This document shows, in pieces, positions 53,008 through 64,000 of a stretch of DNA of 64,000 bases. This stretch comes from Neocallimastix lanati (nom. inval.) (taxonomy: Eukaryota > Neocallimastigomycota > Neocallimastigomycetes > Neocallimastigales > Neocallimastigaceae), in NCBI GenBank assembly GCA_016946835.1, contig JACVTC010000051.1, positions 399,501-463,500 of the forward strand, read 5' to 3'. How positions within the stretch are numbered: position 1 is the stretch's first letter; every line of letters begins with the position of its first letter. The notes beneath the pieces were generated by a model. That model was not told where the DNA came from, made no database searches, and saw only the letters and a program-made list of their open reading frames with translations. The position numbers and the translations under genes are program-made.

Positions 53008-53107
53008 GGTTTGTACTGTCCTTCAGTCCTAATCAAATCATAAGGTTGTCATACCACTTCAGTTTGCTTTCTCATAGGGGGATATTGTCCCTGCTGGACG
53101 GCCTTAC
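52993..53107 (-). mobile_element. Short poly(A)-tailed retroposon, copy B
   Basis: Minus strand: GTAAGGCCGTCCAGCAGGGAC, then CAATATCCCCCTATGAG, then AAGTGGTATGACAACCTTA, ending in an A tract (plus-strand T run 52993-53008). It matches copy A at 17362-17472 in its two strongest blocks, differing mainly by a 17-bp spacer. It stands just upstream of the gypsy relic. Confidence 0.6.
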
Positions 53108-53199
53108 AAAGTGTTCAGCATTGACGATCTGACATGCACATTATTATTTAGTATATTTAAATTTAAAAAAAAAATTAAAAGCATACCAAGAATAATTTT

Positions 53200-55740
53200 A
53201 AGTTTAGTATTAAAGATATAACTTATCCAGACAATTTTACCACGAGTGATGTATCGAATATACTGGTGTCTATTACGACTATTTAATTGATTATGAAAAG
53301 TGGGTATATTGTTTAAAAGCTCAAGAAAAAAAAAAAAAAAAAATCAAGACATCGTTTAATACTAAGTTTGGTCACTTTGGGCATCTGTTAATTCCCTTTG
53401 GGTTAACCAATGCACCTACAGTATTCCAGAGTTTTATGAATTATATCTTCTGCGAAAGTATTGGGAAATACTGTCAACTCTACTTAGATGACATAGTGGT
53501 ATATTTTAAAGCATTTGAGGAACATGTACAGCATGTACGGAATCGTACACAAAAATTTAATTAAACACAGATTTGTGGCTAAAAAAAATTATTATGGAAA
53601 TTTTTTAAATAATTTTTCAAAGAAAGCTAAACCATTTATTTATGATAACTTCTAAAAAGAAGAAGTTCCAGTGAAATAAAAAGAGTCTGGCAGAGTTCCA
53701 TAAGTTGAAGGAAATTCTTACCTCCCCACCAGTGCTAGCTTACCCAAACTCCTACAAACAATTCTTTGGCGAATGTGACGCTAGTGATTACGACGCTATA
53801 GGAGGGTTATTATCATGGAAAGGAGATGACGGGACTCTACACCCAATTTACTATTACTCAAAGACACTCAGTAAGGCTGAAGTAAACTACTCGACTACTG
53901 AAAAACAATTGTTAGACATAAATACTGCGTTCACAAAATTTCAACACTTGCTTCAAGGTACAAAACGTAAAATCATCGTTTATAGCGACCACAGGAATTT
54001 ATTGTTCACTACTAAACACAACTATTAACTCCCAGGCAGATCAGGTGGCAAGAATTACTTGCTACATACCGGTTTGAAATAATTTATAGACCTAGGTAAA
54101 AAGGATGGTTTAATTGATACTCTCTTAAGAGTGGAAACTAGGAAGACAGAGGGTAAGGACTTTGATAGGGACAGTCTCCTAAGACCTGATCAAGTGGTAG
54201 GATTCGATGAAGTTGACGGAGAAGCCAGATTCTTAACTTTAGCTACTAATTTCATAGATGATGAATAGAAGGCCTATCGACAAGACAGAATGACTCAGGA
54301 GACATTCCAAGACCTAGCTGATAGCAGCAGGAATAACTACAACAAAAAAAAATTGGCTAGAAGTAAATAGTCAACTGGTTAGAAAAGAAAATCCGTACGG
54401 ATGTACGTGCCTAACTATTTAGGAAAACAATAATTCAGTTTAACCACAACTCGGAGTACTAAGGTATTGATAAAGCAATAGACTTGGTTACAAGTAAGTT
54501 ATATTGGCCAAAAATACGAATAGATATATCAGGCTTCACTAAAGCTTGTGAGATTTGTGCAACCCAGAAAGATGATCGACCCAAAGAATATGGTACTACA
54601 GTTAGGATCCCTATTGTTGAATTACCCTGGCAAGAGGTTCAGCTGGATTTTATCACGGACTTACTAGTGAAGTGCATTATTAGGTCAGATTTTTAAAGGA
54701 AAACTAAAGGATAGTTTGCATCTTGGTATACTGTAACAAATTAACTAAGCTGATACTTAAGAATGTTCCTAACGTAATTGAAACAGAGAATGCCTTGTTA
54801 AAAGACATGTTTAGATTGTATGGATTCCTGAAGGTGATAACTACAGATCAAAGAACACAATTTTCTAGTCAAGAATGGGAAGAACTGTTGGAATTCTTTG
54901 GAACAGAAGTTAATTTCGCTTCTACAAGCCATCACCAGACCGTAAGCCAAATAGAAAGAAAAAATAACATCATATAAATTTACTTGAGGTGCTTTGTAGG
55001 GACCTATGATGATGACAGTTGGATAGATTACCCGCTTTTAGTAGAGTTCTGCTATGATAATTATATCCACGCATCAACACACCAGTCACCATTCTTAGCG
55101 CTGTATAAATACCAAGTTAATAATTCTCCTAAGATGACAGATTTAATACATTTTTTAGGTGAAACAAAGATGATTGATAGCTTTGCCCACAATCTAGGAA
55201 ACCTAAAGCATATCCCATAATTTTTACTAATAATATATTAGACAACATAGACAAGAATCACACGGAAAACTACATAGGTACAAATTATTGGACAAAGTAT
55301 GGCTGAAGAAACCGGAAAACTACGATGCTCTTCCCTTTTACAAGTTATCTACTGTCCTTTCAAAGTATTAGGTGTAGATGAAGCCAAAAAAAATTATAGG
55401 CTTGATATTAGCCGTTCTCCATTCCTAAACATGTACCCGATGTTCCATGTCAATGTTCTAAAACTGTACTACAAATTACCCAAAAGTTTGGTACCAGCTC
55501 CCATCGAGGACAAGACCATTATTCCTATTTATTCCTATTTTTGGTTCTAGAAAACAACATAACTAATACCAATATTTGGTATCTTATAAGAATAGTAAAT
55601 AAGAATAGGTGATTACCGATGTTATTGACAGTACTCCTCACTATTCAGATTTGCTCGAAGACTACCATGATTTTAATTATAACCAATTTGTTCCTAACGT
55701 CGTCAAGCTACTAATGGTTAACAATGTTAGGGAGAGGCCT
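53200..55740 (+). pseudogene. Decayed Ty3/gypsy pol (RT, RNase H, integrase)
   Basis: RT core readable at about 53340-53520: HLLIPFGLTNAPTVFQSFMN and CQLYLDDIVVY. RNase H at 53705-54028: GECDASDYDAIGGLL, the KQLL..NTAFTKFQHLL segment and IVYSDHRNLLF. Integrase at 54484-55220: the CC half of the zinc finger (CEICATQK), LDFITDL, TTDQRTQFSS (catalytic Asp, with DQ for the usual DR), and SHHQTVSQIERKNNII. A C-terminal fragment at 55299-55550 includes FKVLGVDEAKKNYRLDI and FHVNVLKLYY. Several stops and frameshifts separate these blocks. Unlike element 1, this relic retains RT-RNase H. No gag is recognisable upstream. Confidence 0.85.
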
Positions 55741-55900
55741 TGTAACAGTTACATGGTAAAATTAAGGTAATCTTTGAATATCCTTATGGTTAAGAAATGC
55801 ATCTTCATACAGTTAGTAATTAGCTGGTTATGTACATAAACTATGATAAATTTCATGCAATTATTATACATTGAATTTTATAATATTATGTATTCTTAGA
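55741..55900 (+). repeat. Start of the 3' LTR of the gypsy relic
   Basis: The sequence TTAGGGAGAGGCCT (purine tract) is followed by TGTAACAGTTACATGG, the same TGTAAC start and relative position as in element 1 (AGAGGAGGACCA then TGTAACG). The LTR end could not be found because the sequence fades into AT-rich DNA; the end given is arbitrary. Confidence 0.5.
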
Positions 55901-57114
55901 TAAATGATTAATAAATTAATATTAATTAAATATTTATCCAACATAAGAATAATTACATATATAAGTAAAACCTATAAGTGAAATTATAATACACTAGGGG
56001 TAACTATTAACGTAAATTATATATATAAAAATATTTTATTATTAAAAAAAATAATTATTTATTTTATATATTATATAAACTTACGATAAATCCAACCTCA
56101 TATTAACGGATAGAATGCAAAAGTTCTGAGTTTTATTTTTTAAGTTTAGAGCTAGAATTATTTATTTAAAGATAATAAAGATTTTTCTTAGTGTAACTCG
56201 AATAGAAAGATATTAGACTATTTTAACCTTTTTCCTGCTTATTATCCATTATTTTAGTTTAATAGAAAACTTCCTTTTACAAAAAATGATTAGTTAAGTT
56301 TGAATATTTAATATCTATATACAATATATTTTCACATTTTGAATAAGCAAATCTGATAATATTTAATAAATAAACTGAAGAATTTTCATTTACAATATTA
56401 TTAAAAAATAATATATTAAATTTTATATATATACATTTTTATATATATAGAAACTGTAGAAAATAAGTCTATATCTTTTTTAAAAAGATTAAAATTAAAA
56501 AAAAAATATATATATATATATAAATATATATATTTATTTATTAGTTGAAAAACAAAATTTTTAAAAAAAAGAACTGATTTATTACTGTGGCGCATATAAT
56601 TAGATTATTCATTAATGTATTGATAAATATGAAATATTTGATATAAATAAAATCTTTTGAGTTAATGGAAAAAAAAAATAAAATTGTTCAACAGTTTTTT
56701 TAAAAATTTATTGCTAGGATTATTATCATTTTATATAATTGAAATATTACTTTATAAATTTATCTACATATATAAATAGCTTATATATTCTATATTGTCA
56801 ATTTTTTTTAAACTATCATTATAACTTATGAATGGCAAGAAAAAAAATTATAAAAAATGAATGCAATTTATATATGCAATAATTAAATAAAAATTATATA
56901 TATATAAAATTATGAAAAAAAACATCACAAAAACCAATAATGTTAAAAGTTTTTAAAATAATAATAATTAAGATCGATCCAATCATTAATTTTTATAATT
57001 AGAAATGGGAATTAAATATAATTTATTAATAAAAAAAATAATAATAAATAAAAACTAATAAATAATAAACAGTAGTTACTTCATATTATTTTAGTTTAGT
57101 TTCTATATATATAT

Positions 57115-57155
<41 letters not shown>

Positions 57156-60100
57156 TTATTTATTTAAAGGTGCATAATTATTTCATTTTAAAGAAAATCA
57201 TTATACTATTTTTAAAAAAATTTTTAAAAGATATCCTTAATGTTTTATATTACAATATTATATTAAGCATTTATAATATGGAAAAAAAAATTATATATAT
57301 ATATAATATATTTAGTTATTTATTTTATTATATCTTGTATTTTGTTATTTTTTAAAATTCTAAATGTAGTAATTAAATATTGAAAATAAAATAATGCAAA
57401 ACCAAAAATTTTACAAATAAATAAAAAAACATACATGTCATTCATTCATATAAAGTTTTTACATAATAATGATTATAAAAATTATTTTTTATGTATTTAT
57501 ATTTTTATGTATTTATATTTTTATGTATTTATATTTTTATTATTTATATTAATATTATATTTATTCATTTTTATATAATTTCTTTTTATAATTATTTATG
57601 AATTAGTGAAAAGGAAAAATTATTATATAAAAAATACATATACACATACATATATTTATGTATTGTATTTATCAAAATCAAATCCTTTTTAAAAAGAATA
57701 TTCATTAATAACGAAATTACATAATGCATCGTTAGTTTAAATTTTATTTTGATTCAATAATATATATTATTTTTTATATTCAAACAAACTTACCAGAATT
57801 AATTTTTATCATAATTTAATTATTATAGAAAAGTAATTTAATGTAATTTATGAACGAAAGATCAATTTATTTGATATCATCCATATTATTATTTATACTA
57901 TAATTATTTTTTAATGATTTTATTAAAATCCTAAATTTATAGAATAGAAAGCTCAGTTTAATATAATAAAAAGCTTGTCTAAACTATTGACATTTTAAAT
58001 AAAATATCCCCTTTTAATAATAACTAGCTTAAATTATTGATATTATTATAAATAAAATATCACTGTCATACAAAATAAAAAGTAGTTTAAACTATTAATA
58101 TTATAAATAAAATCAAGCGTTACAGTTAATTTATAATTAATTGAACTTTTTAGTTTTATTTTATTTTTTATATATATATATCTATATATTTATTATATTT
58201 ATTATTTATTTTATTTTAACCCTTTCAAAAAATATTGGTTCTAATTCATTAAATTCTATTCATACAATTTACAAATTGATTATAATATTTGAAGTGCTAA
58301 TATGTTAAGAAAGAAAAATAAATTGTCAAAAATGGAAGAGTATATTGTAATACTATTTAATATAAAAATAGTTTATTAATTTTAATTTAAAATTAAAACT
58401 ATAATACAAATTAGAGTACAAATAGAATGAAAAATATTAAAATAATATTTTAATTAAAAAGATATATAATAATAATTATATTGTAATATATGTCATTATA
58501 TTAAAAAAATTTCAACATATTTTAGTGTTCTGTTCATCTATTACAAATATATATTACAATATATTACAATATATGTTGTAAAATTTGATTTTTTCTTTTT
58601 ATAATATTTTTCTTTTCAGATTTTGTTGGTTCAAACGAACATAAATAGATATAAAACTAATCAATATTAACAAAATAATTATGGATTAATTATATATTAT
58701 ATATACTATATAATATAAAATACATATATATTATAATATACTATAATATTAGTGTAATAAATATGTATTTATTAATTAAATTAATATTATTGATCATATA
58801 TAATAATATAAATATGGTATAATCATAATATATAGCAATATAATATGTTAGATAATTATATATCAGAATTTTATTAAGTATAATAATGGTAATAAAAATA
58901 TTTGGATAATAAAATTTTAAATATTAATCAATAATCAATAATAATCCATTATATATAAATAATATCCATTTTATCCATAATAATAAGTTTTGTTGTTAAT
59001 TATTTTAATATAATTATATAATAATTAATTTTCAAAATGAAAAAATATATAAATATATATATTTTTATATAATATCTTTTCTATTATATATTTTTAATAA
59101 TATTTATTGATGATTATAATTTAATAGTTTGATATAATAATATATAATATATAATATATTATTATTCAATAATATTATTAATTTAATAACAATATTTAAT
59201 AATTTTATTTTTTAATATTTCTATATTTCTTTATTTCTATATCTCTATATTTAATTTTCTTCTTCCCTTTTTTTTTTTTTTTTATATTTCTTTTTATTTA
59301 AAATTTTTATAAAATTATTTTATAATCAGTTTGAAATTACTAGTAATGTATTTGCAATTATATTTTAACAAAGATTAATTTATGATAAAATAATAAAATA
59401 GTAATAAATTAAATAATTTATAATAAACTATTATTTATTTATTAATTTATTTTTTTTTATTGTAATCTATCTGAATTTTTATTTATTATTATTATTTTTA
59501 TTAACAAATATATTTAATATTTATTAATAAAAAAATAGCTTCAAACTGAAAAATAAAAATAAGTTAATTAATTATTCAAAATAAAGTATTTTTTTTAATA
59601 TATATAATATATATAAAAAGAAACATTAAAATAATACAACAGATTTTATTAATATATATTCAAAATATTTTAATTTTTAAAGAAAAGTTAAGCTATTTTT
59701 GTTTACTTTTTTTTTATGGGTTAAATAATATATATTAATGTAAAGGCAACTAATTTAAGAATAAAAGGGAATACCAATATACAATAAAAAGTTAAAAAAA
59801 ATAAAGAAAAAAAAAAAAAACATAAACAAGATAAAAGTAAATATAAATATAATATATTTATTTTTTTTATTTATTAAATTATTATAATTATTTTTTAATT
59901 AATAAAAGAAAAATAAAGATAAATAGATATTTGTAAATAAAATTTTAAAATAAAGAAAAATAAAAAGAAATAATAAAAAAAAAAAAAGAAAGAATAGTTA
60001 AACATTGTTTTATAATTGTAAATAAGAAGAGAAAAATTATATTTATATTTATATATTTCTTTTTTTTTAAAATAAATAATGAAAAAAATTATTAAAAAAA

Positions 60101-60414
60101 AAATAATTACTTATTTTTATTTTTTTAATATTATTAATTTTATTATAATTATTAACTTTCTTTTATTATTTATAACATTATATGACAATTTAATAAAAAG
60201 TAATATTTTTTATTACTTTTTATATTTTTTTTGTAAATAATATTTTATTTTTTATTATATATATATTTATTTTAAAGTAGAAGAGATAAATAAAATAAAA
60301 ATAACAATTGAACAATAACAATAAATAAATAAATAAATAAGTAAACAAAACAATATTTAATAATTAAACAATCGAAATTAAAAGTATTTATTTAAAAAGC
60401 GAGCATAAAGCATA
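55901..60414. other. AT-rich gene-free stretch upstream of CDC24
   Basis: Contains a T tract of about 37 at 57117-57153, (TTTATGTATTTATATT)n near 57490-57540, and ACTATTGA-type repeated phrases at 57960-58110 (AGTTTAAACTATT.ATATTATAA). No gene, tRNA or retroelement protein is readable. Confidence 0.5.
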
Positions 60415-61304
60415 ATGAATATTGAATTACCTGTTCCAAATTTAAATTTACTTAAAAAAGAACCACCAACTTCTTTTTATCAACAATGTAACCATTTAGT
60501 TCAAGTAATATGGTCACTATCAAATCATCATGAAATAAATAGAGATATGGAAAATGGATTTGATTTCAGTAGGGAACTTTTCCCATTAGGAATTGAAAAT
60601 GTTGAAGGTTTTGTATATGATCCAGTAACTGTATTATGGGATTTTTGTTCTTTAGGTTTTCCATTATGTGCTCTTATGAATTTATTTAAAGATTCTGAAA
60701 AAATTAAATTTATTGAAATTGATCCTAAATTCCCATTAGAAATAACAATGAAAAAAAGACAAAAGTCAGTATTTTTATTTATTAAGAGTTGTAAAGATAC
60801 TTTAGAAATGACTGATGCTGACCTTTTTACTATATCTGATGTATTCCGTGATGATACCAATTACTTTATTAAGGTATTTCAATATTACAATGAATATATA
60901 TTTATTTTTATTATTTAATATTTATTTATTTATTTTTTTTAAATTAAAATATCATGTTTAAATTATAGTATTTGTTTATATTAAAAATCTTTTTTATTTT
61001 AATGTTAAATATTTCTTTAAATTAAATAGTTAAATATGATGTATTAATTTTTTTTTTAACTTTTTTTAGGTTGTGAAAACTTTAAATAAAGTTGTAGAAA
61101 AATTAAAAGAAAAAGAAGGTTTACCAAAAGAATTAATTCCATTACCAGAATCTTTAGGTATAACTGAATTAAATATCGATGAATCAACTGATTACAGAGC
61201 TAAACAAATTAAGGAATTATTGGAAACTGAAAGAAGTTATGTTAGAGATTTAGAATTAATGAGAGTAAGTATTATTTATATTATTTATTTATGGATTTTA
61301 TATA

Positions 61305-61336
<32 letters not shown>

Positions 61337-64000
61337 AGTTCATATATATATTTATATATATCTTAAATATAATCATATCATTAATAATTTCTTATTAATT
61401 TCTTATTAATTTTTTATTTATTTTTTATTTGTTTGTTTATTTATATTGCTTTTATTTAAATTATATTTTAATTTTAATTTTTTTCCTAAAAATTATAGAC
61501 TTATAAGAATGAAGCAGAATTTAAGAGAATTATATCAAAAGATAAAGCATTAAAGTTATTTGCGAATATTGATGATTTAGTTGATTTTCAAAGAAGATTT
61601 TTAATTGGTCTTGAATCTACCTTAGCTCTACCAGTACCAGAACAAAGAATTGGTAAATGGTTTTCAACTAATGAAGAAAATTTTAGTGTTTATGATGCCT
61701 ATTGTGCTAATCAAGAATCAGCATCGGAAATGGCTGTTTTAGAAGCAGGATATTATACTGAAAGTTGGTCAAGAGTTTTCGCAAAATTTAATAATCTTCC
61801 AGAAAATACACCAATATCTCAAAATAATCAAATTCCATCTTATTTAATTAGACCTGTACAAAGAATTTGTAAATATCCATTATTACTTGAACGTTTATAT
61901 AAGCATGATAAGAAGGAAAATCATCCATATGCTGATGAATTATATGAAGGTTTAGAAGCTATTAAACGTGTTGTTAATAGGACTAATGAAACTAAGAGAA
62001 GAGATGAAAACAGTAAAAAGGTTATCGAATTAAATCTCTCTGTTGAAAATTGGAAGGGTCTTCAAATTGATCAATTTGGAGAATTATTATTAACTGAACA
62101 ATTTGATGTAAGTAGTGCTGATGGAGGTGAAAAAATTTTAGATTTCTATTTATTTGAACGTATTTTATTATCTTTCAAGGAAGGTGGTAAACAAAAGAGA
62201 TCCAAGGTTGATGGAAAGTTGAGAACTCCATTGATTTTAAAGAATAGTATTTTCACAACGTTTATTACTAATGTTGAAGATATTTCAATTCCAGATCAAA
62301 TGAAATTCCAATTTAAGGTAGAATTAAGAACTGGAGACGGACTTACCTCTCTTATTCTTAAAACTAAAAAAGGTATAGATTTAGTGCAAAAGTGGGTTGA
62401 TGAATTTAAGAGTATTAAGGAAAAACGTAATCAAAAACAAAGTGCTTTTAATAACAATACTCAATTAATTAGTAATTTCAACTTTGCTTCTGCTTATGCT
62501 CAGCAATACCAATATGATTCTTCTGAAGAAGAATATACGGAAGAACAATTAAATATGAAGAAGATGGCGGATGCATCAAATTCTTCATATACTTCTACTT
62601 TGACTAATAATCAATCTCAAAGACCTGTGCCATATCGTTCTTCTTCCTTTTCTAGAAATGAACCTCCAGAATTTAATGCTAATCTTTCTCAATCCTTTTC
62701 ATCAAATACTTCTAGTACTTATTATGGTGCTGGAAATGATACAAGAAATCCACAATATGATATATATTCTAATAACAGTTATTATGATGATTCCTTTTTA
62801 GATGACTATTTTGAATATGATTCTGAAACTGAAGATGAATATATTCGTCGTGGTTCCGTTAGTAGTAATTATAATCAATATTATCAAAACTCTATTCCAA
62901 ATAATCAATATCAACCATATTCTGCTAATCCAAGTAGTCATGGTTATTATTCTCATAGTCGTTCGAGTTCTAATCAATATTCTCAAAGTTCAAGAACATC
63001 TTCTTATCCAGATTTACCAACGCCAAATTATGTTCCACAACCAACTCTTCCAAATGAATCAAGAATGGTAAATAATATTTATATAATTATATATATATAA
63101 TTATATAATTTGTCTATTTATTATCTATTTATTTATATATACATATATATTATAAGGAAAACAAAATATAATTATCATTTTTTATTTTTTATATATCAAT
63201 AAATAAATTATTATTATTTTATAAAAAAAATTTAAAATTTAAGGAAATAATAATAATAATAATATATATATTTATTTTAATAAAATAATTTAATTTTAAT
63301 ATAAAATGATATTTTAATATATATATTAACCATTATATTTTATTATATTTTTTTTATAAATTTAAATTTAAAAATTAAATAAAAATAAAAAAAAAAAAAT
63401 AGAATAGTCAATATTTCCATCAACGTAATGTAAGTAATCCATCAATAATACAACCACAAACCCCAACTCGTACTGGAAGAGAAAGATCATTATCACGTGG
63501 TTCACGTACAGCTGTTCCAATGAAATCAAGTGCTAGTTCAGGAAATATACATGGTTTAACTAATTCTATGAATAATATGAATATTAGTAATGGTATGAGT
63601 CCATCTTATAAATCATTAAATCAAATTACACCACCAGTAACTCCACATAGTAACCCAATATTAACTCAAGTTCAACCAATTGCTCAACAATCAACGACTG
63701 GTCAACATAGATCTTTCCTTCCAGGTTTAGCTTTAGGTAATACTGCTAAATTGAAGACTCATTTTAGAGAAGATACTTTTACATTAGCTGTTCCATCTAC
63801 TTCAATTTCTTATGAAGAATTAAGAAAGAAGATTGAAAAGAAATTGAGACTTTGTTGTCGTTTACCACCAGACTTTGATTTCGATCAATTAAATATTCGT
63901 TATAAGGATGAAGTTGGTCATCATGTTCCAATTAATAATGATGATGATATATTTGAAGCTTTTGAAACAACATATCGTAATTTTGTAGGGAAGCGCAGTA
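60415..64000 (+). CDS. CDC24: CDC24-type Rho guanine nucleotide exchange factor, 3' end beyond the window
   Basis: Activates Cdc42 by GDP release to set cell polarity; acts at the cell cortex. Exons 60415-60873, 61070-61264, 61499-63067 and 63403-past 64000 join in phase 0 with GT..AG junctions. Domains in order: N-terminal CDC24 calponin-like domain (SFYQQCNHLVQVIWSLSNHH, DPVTVLWDFCSLGFPLCALMN); DH/RhoGEF from about residue 190 (QIKELLETERSYVRDLE, and the PSYLIRPVQRICKYPLLLE helix); PH (WKGLQIDQFGELLLTEQF, LIFLF-type strand near FYLFERILLSF); a long Asn/Ser/Gln/Tyr-rich linker; and a C-terminal PB1 domain (HFREDTFTLAVPSTSISYEE, then the acidic DDDIFEAFE motif) that binds a scaffold such as Bem1. 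This order is diagnostic for fungal Cdc24. The start ATG follows an AT-rich leader with no upstream exon. Confidence 0.96.

Overview
Organism. The window is extremely AT-rich, with homopolymer runs of up to about 55 A or T, long (TTTA)n, (TTTTA)n and (TAA)n arrays, and short GT..AG introns inside otherwise ordinary eukaryotic genes. The gene set is a fungal Cdc24-type RhoGEF, ribosomal protein S13, a hexokinase, a macro-domain protein and LC8 dynein light chain. Together with Ty3/gypsy chromoviruses, this fits a zoosporic fungus; an anaerobic rumen fungus (Neocallimastigomycota) is my best inference. No sequence search was run, so the genus is not assigned.

Layout. 1-11.3 kb is a nested retrotransposon cluster. 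A chromodomain Ty3/gypsy element (element 1, 1.85-8.54 kb) has long terminal repeats that are identical over 561 bp. Its pol runs from protease straight into integrase with reverse transcriptase and RNase H missing, and its gag/pro junction is split by a solo LTR with a perfect ATCAC duplication. Element 1 abuts the 3' end of a second chromodomain element (8.54-9.65 kb), which abuts a decayed third element (9.65-11.3 kb). An inverted relic of a related element's leader lies at 0.5-0.8 kb. 11.3-19 kb is mostly low complexity, with a possible Asn-rich small gene and several tandem arrays. 19.04-19.51 kb is a well-formed SINE-like insertion: a tRNA-like head carrying CCA, a body of about 370 bp, a T tail and a 13-bp target-site duplication. 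19.6-22.3 kb (minus) holds two 5'-truncated LINEs, one nested in the other.

23.7-50.2 kb carries the host genes, all on the minus strand: RPS13 (3 exons), a small orphan protein, hexokinase (4 exons, 477 aa), a macro-domain protein (7 exons, 193 aa) and LC8 (4 exons including a 22-nt one, 89 aa). A 300-350 bp segment of the macro gene, including exon 2, has been copied between the macro and LC8 genes and has lost its splice donor. A decayed gypsy element lies at 53.2-55.7 kb, a poorly preserved relic at 41.2-43.5 kb, and two copies of a short poly(A)-tailed retroposon at 17.4 and 53.0 kb. The CDC24-like gene (plus strand) starts at 60.4 kb and runs off the end inside its PB1 domain.

How they work together. 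The host genes are unrelated single-copy housekeeping or signalling genes separated by kilobases of AT-rich DNA; there is no cluster or operon logic. The most unusual material is mobile: the RT-less gypsy element and the tRNA-headed SINE both look like non-autonomous elements that would need enzymes supplied by other copies.
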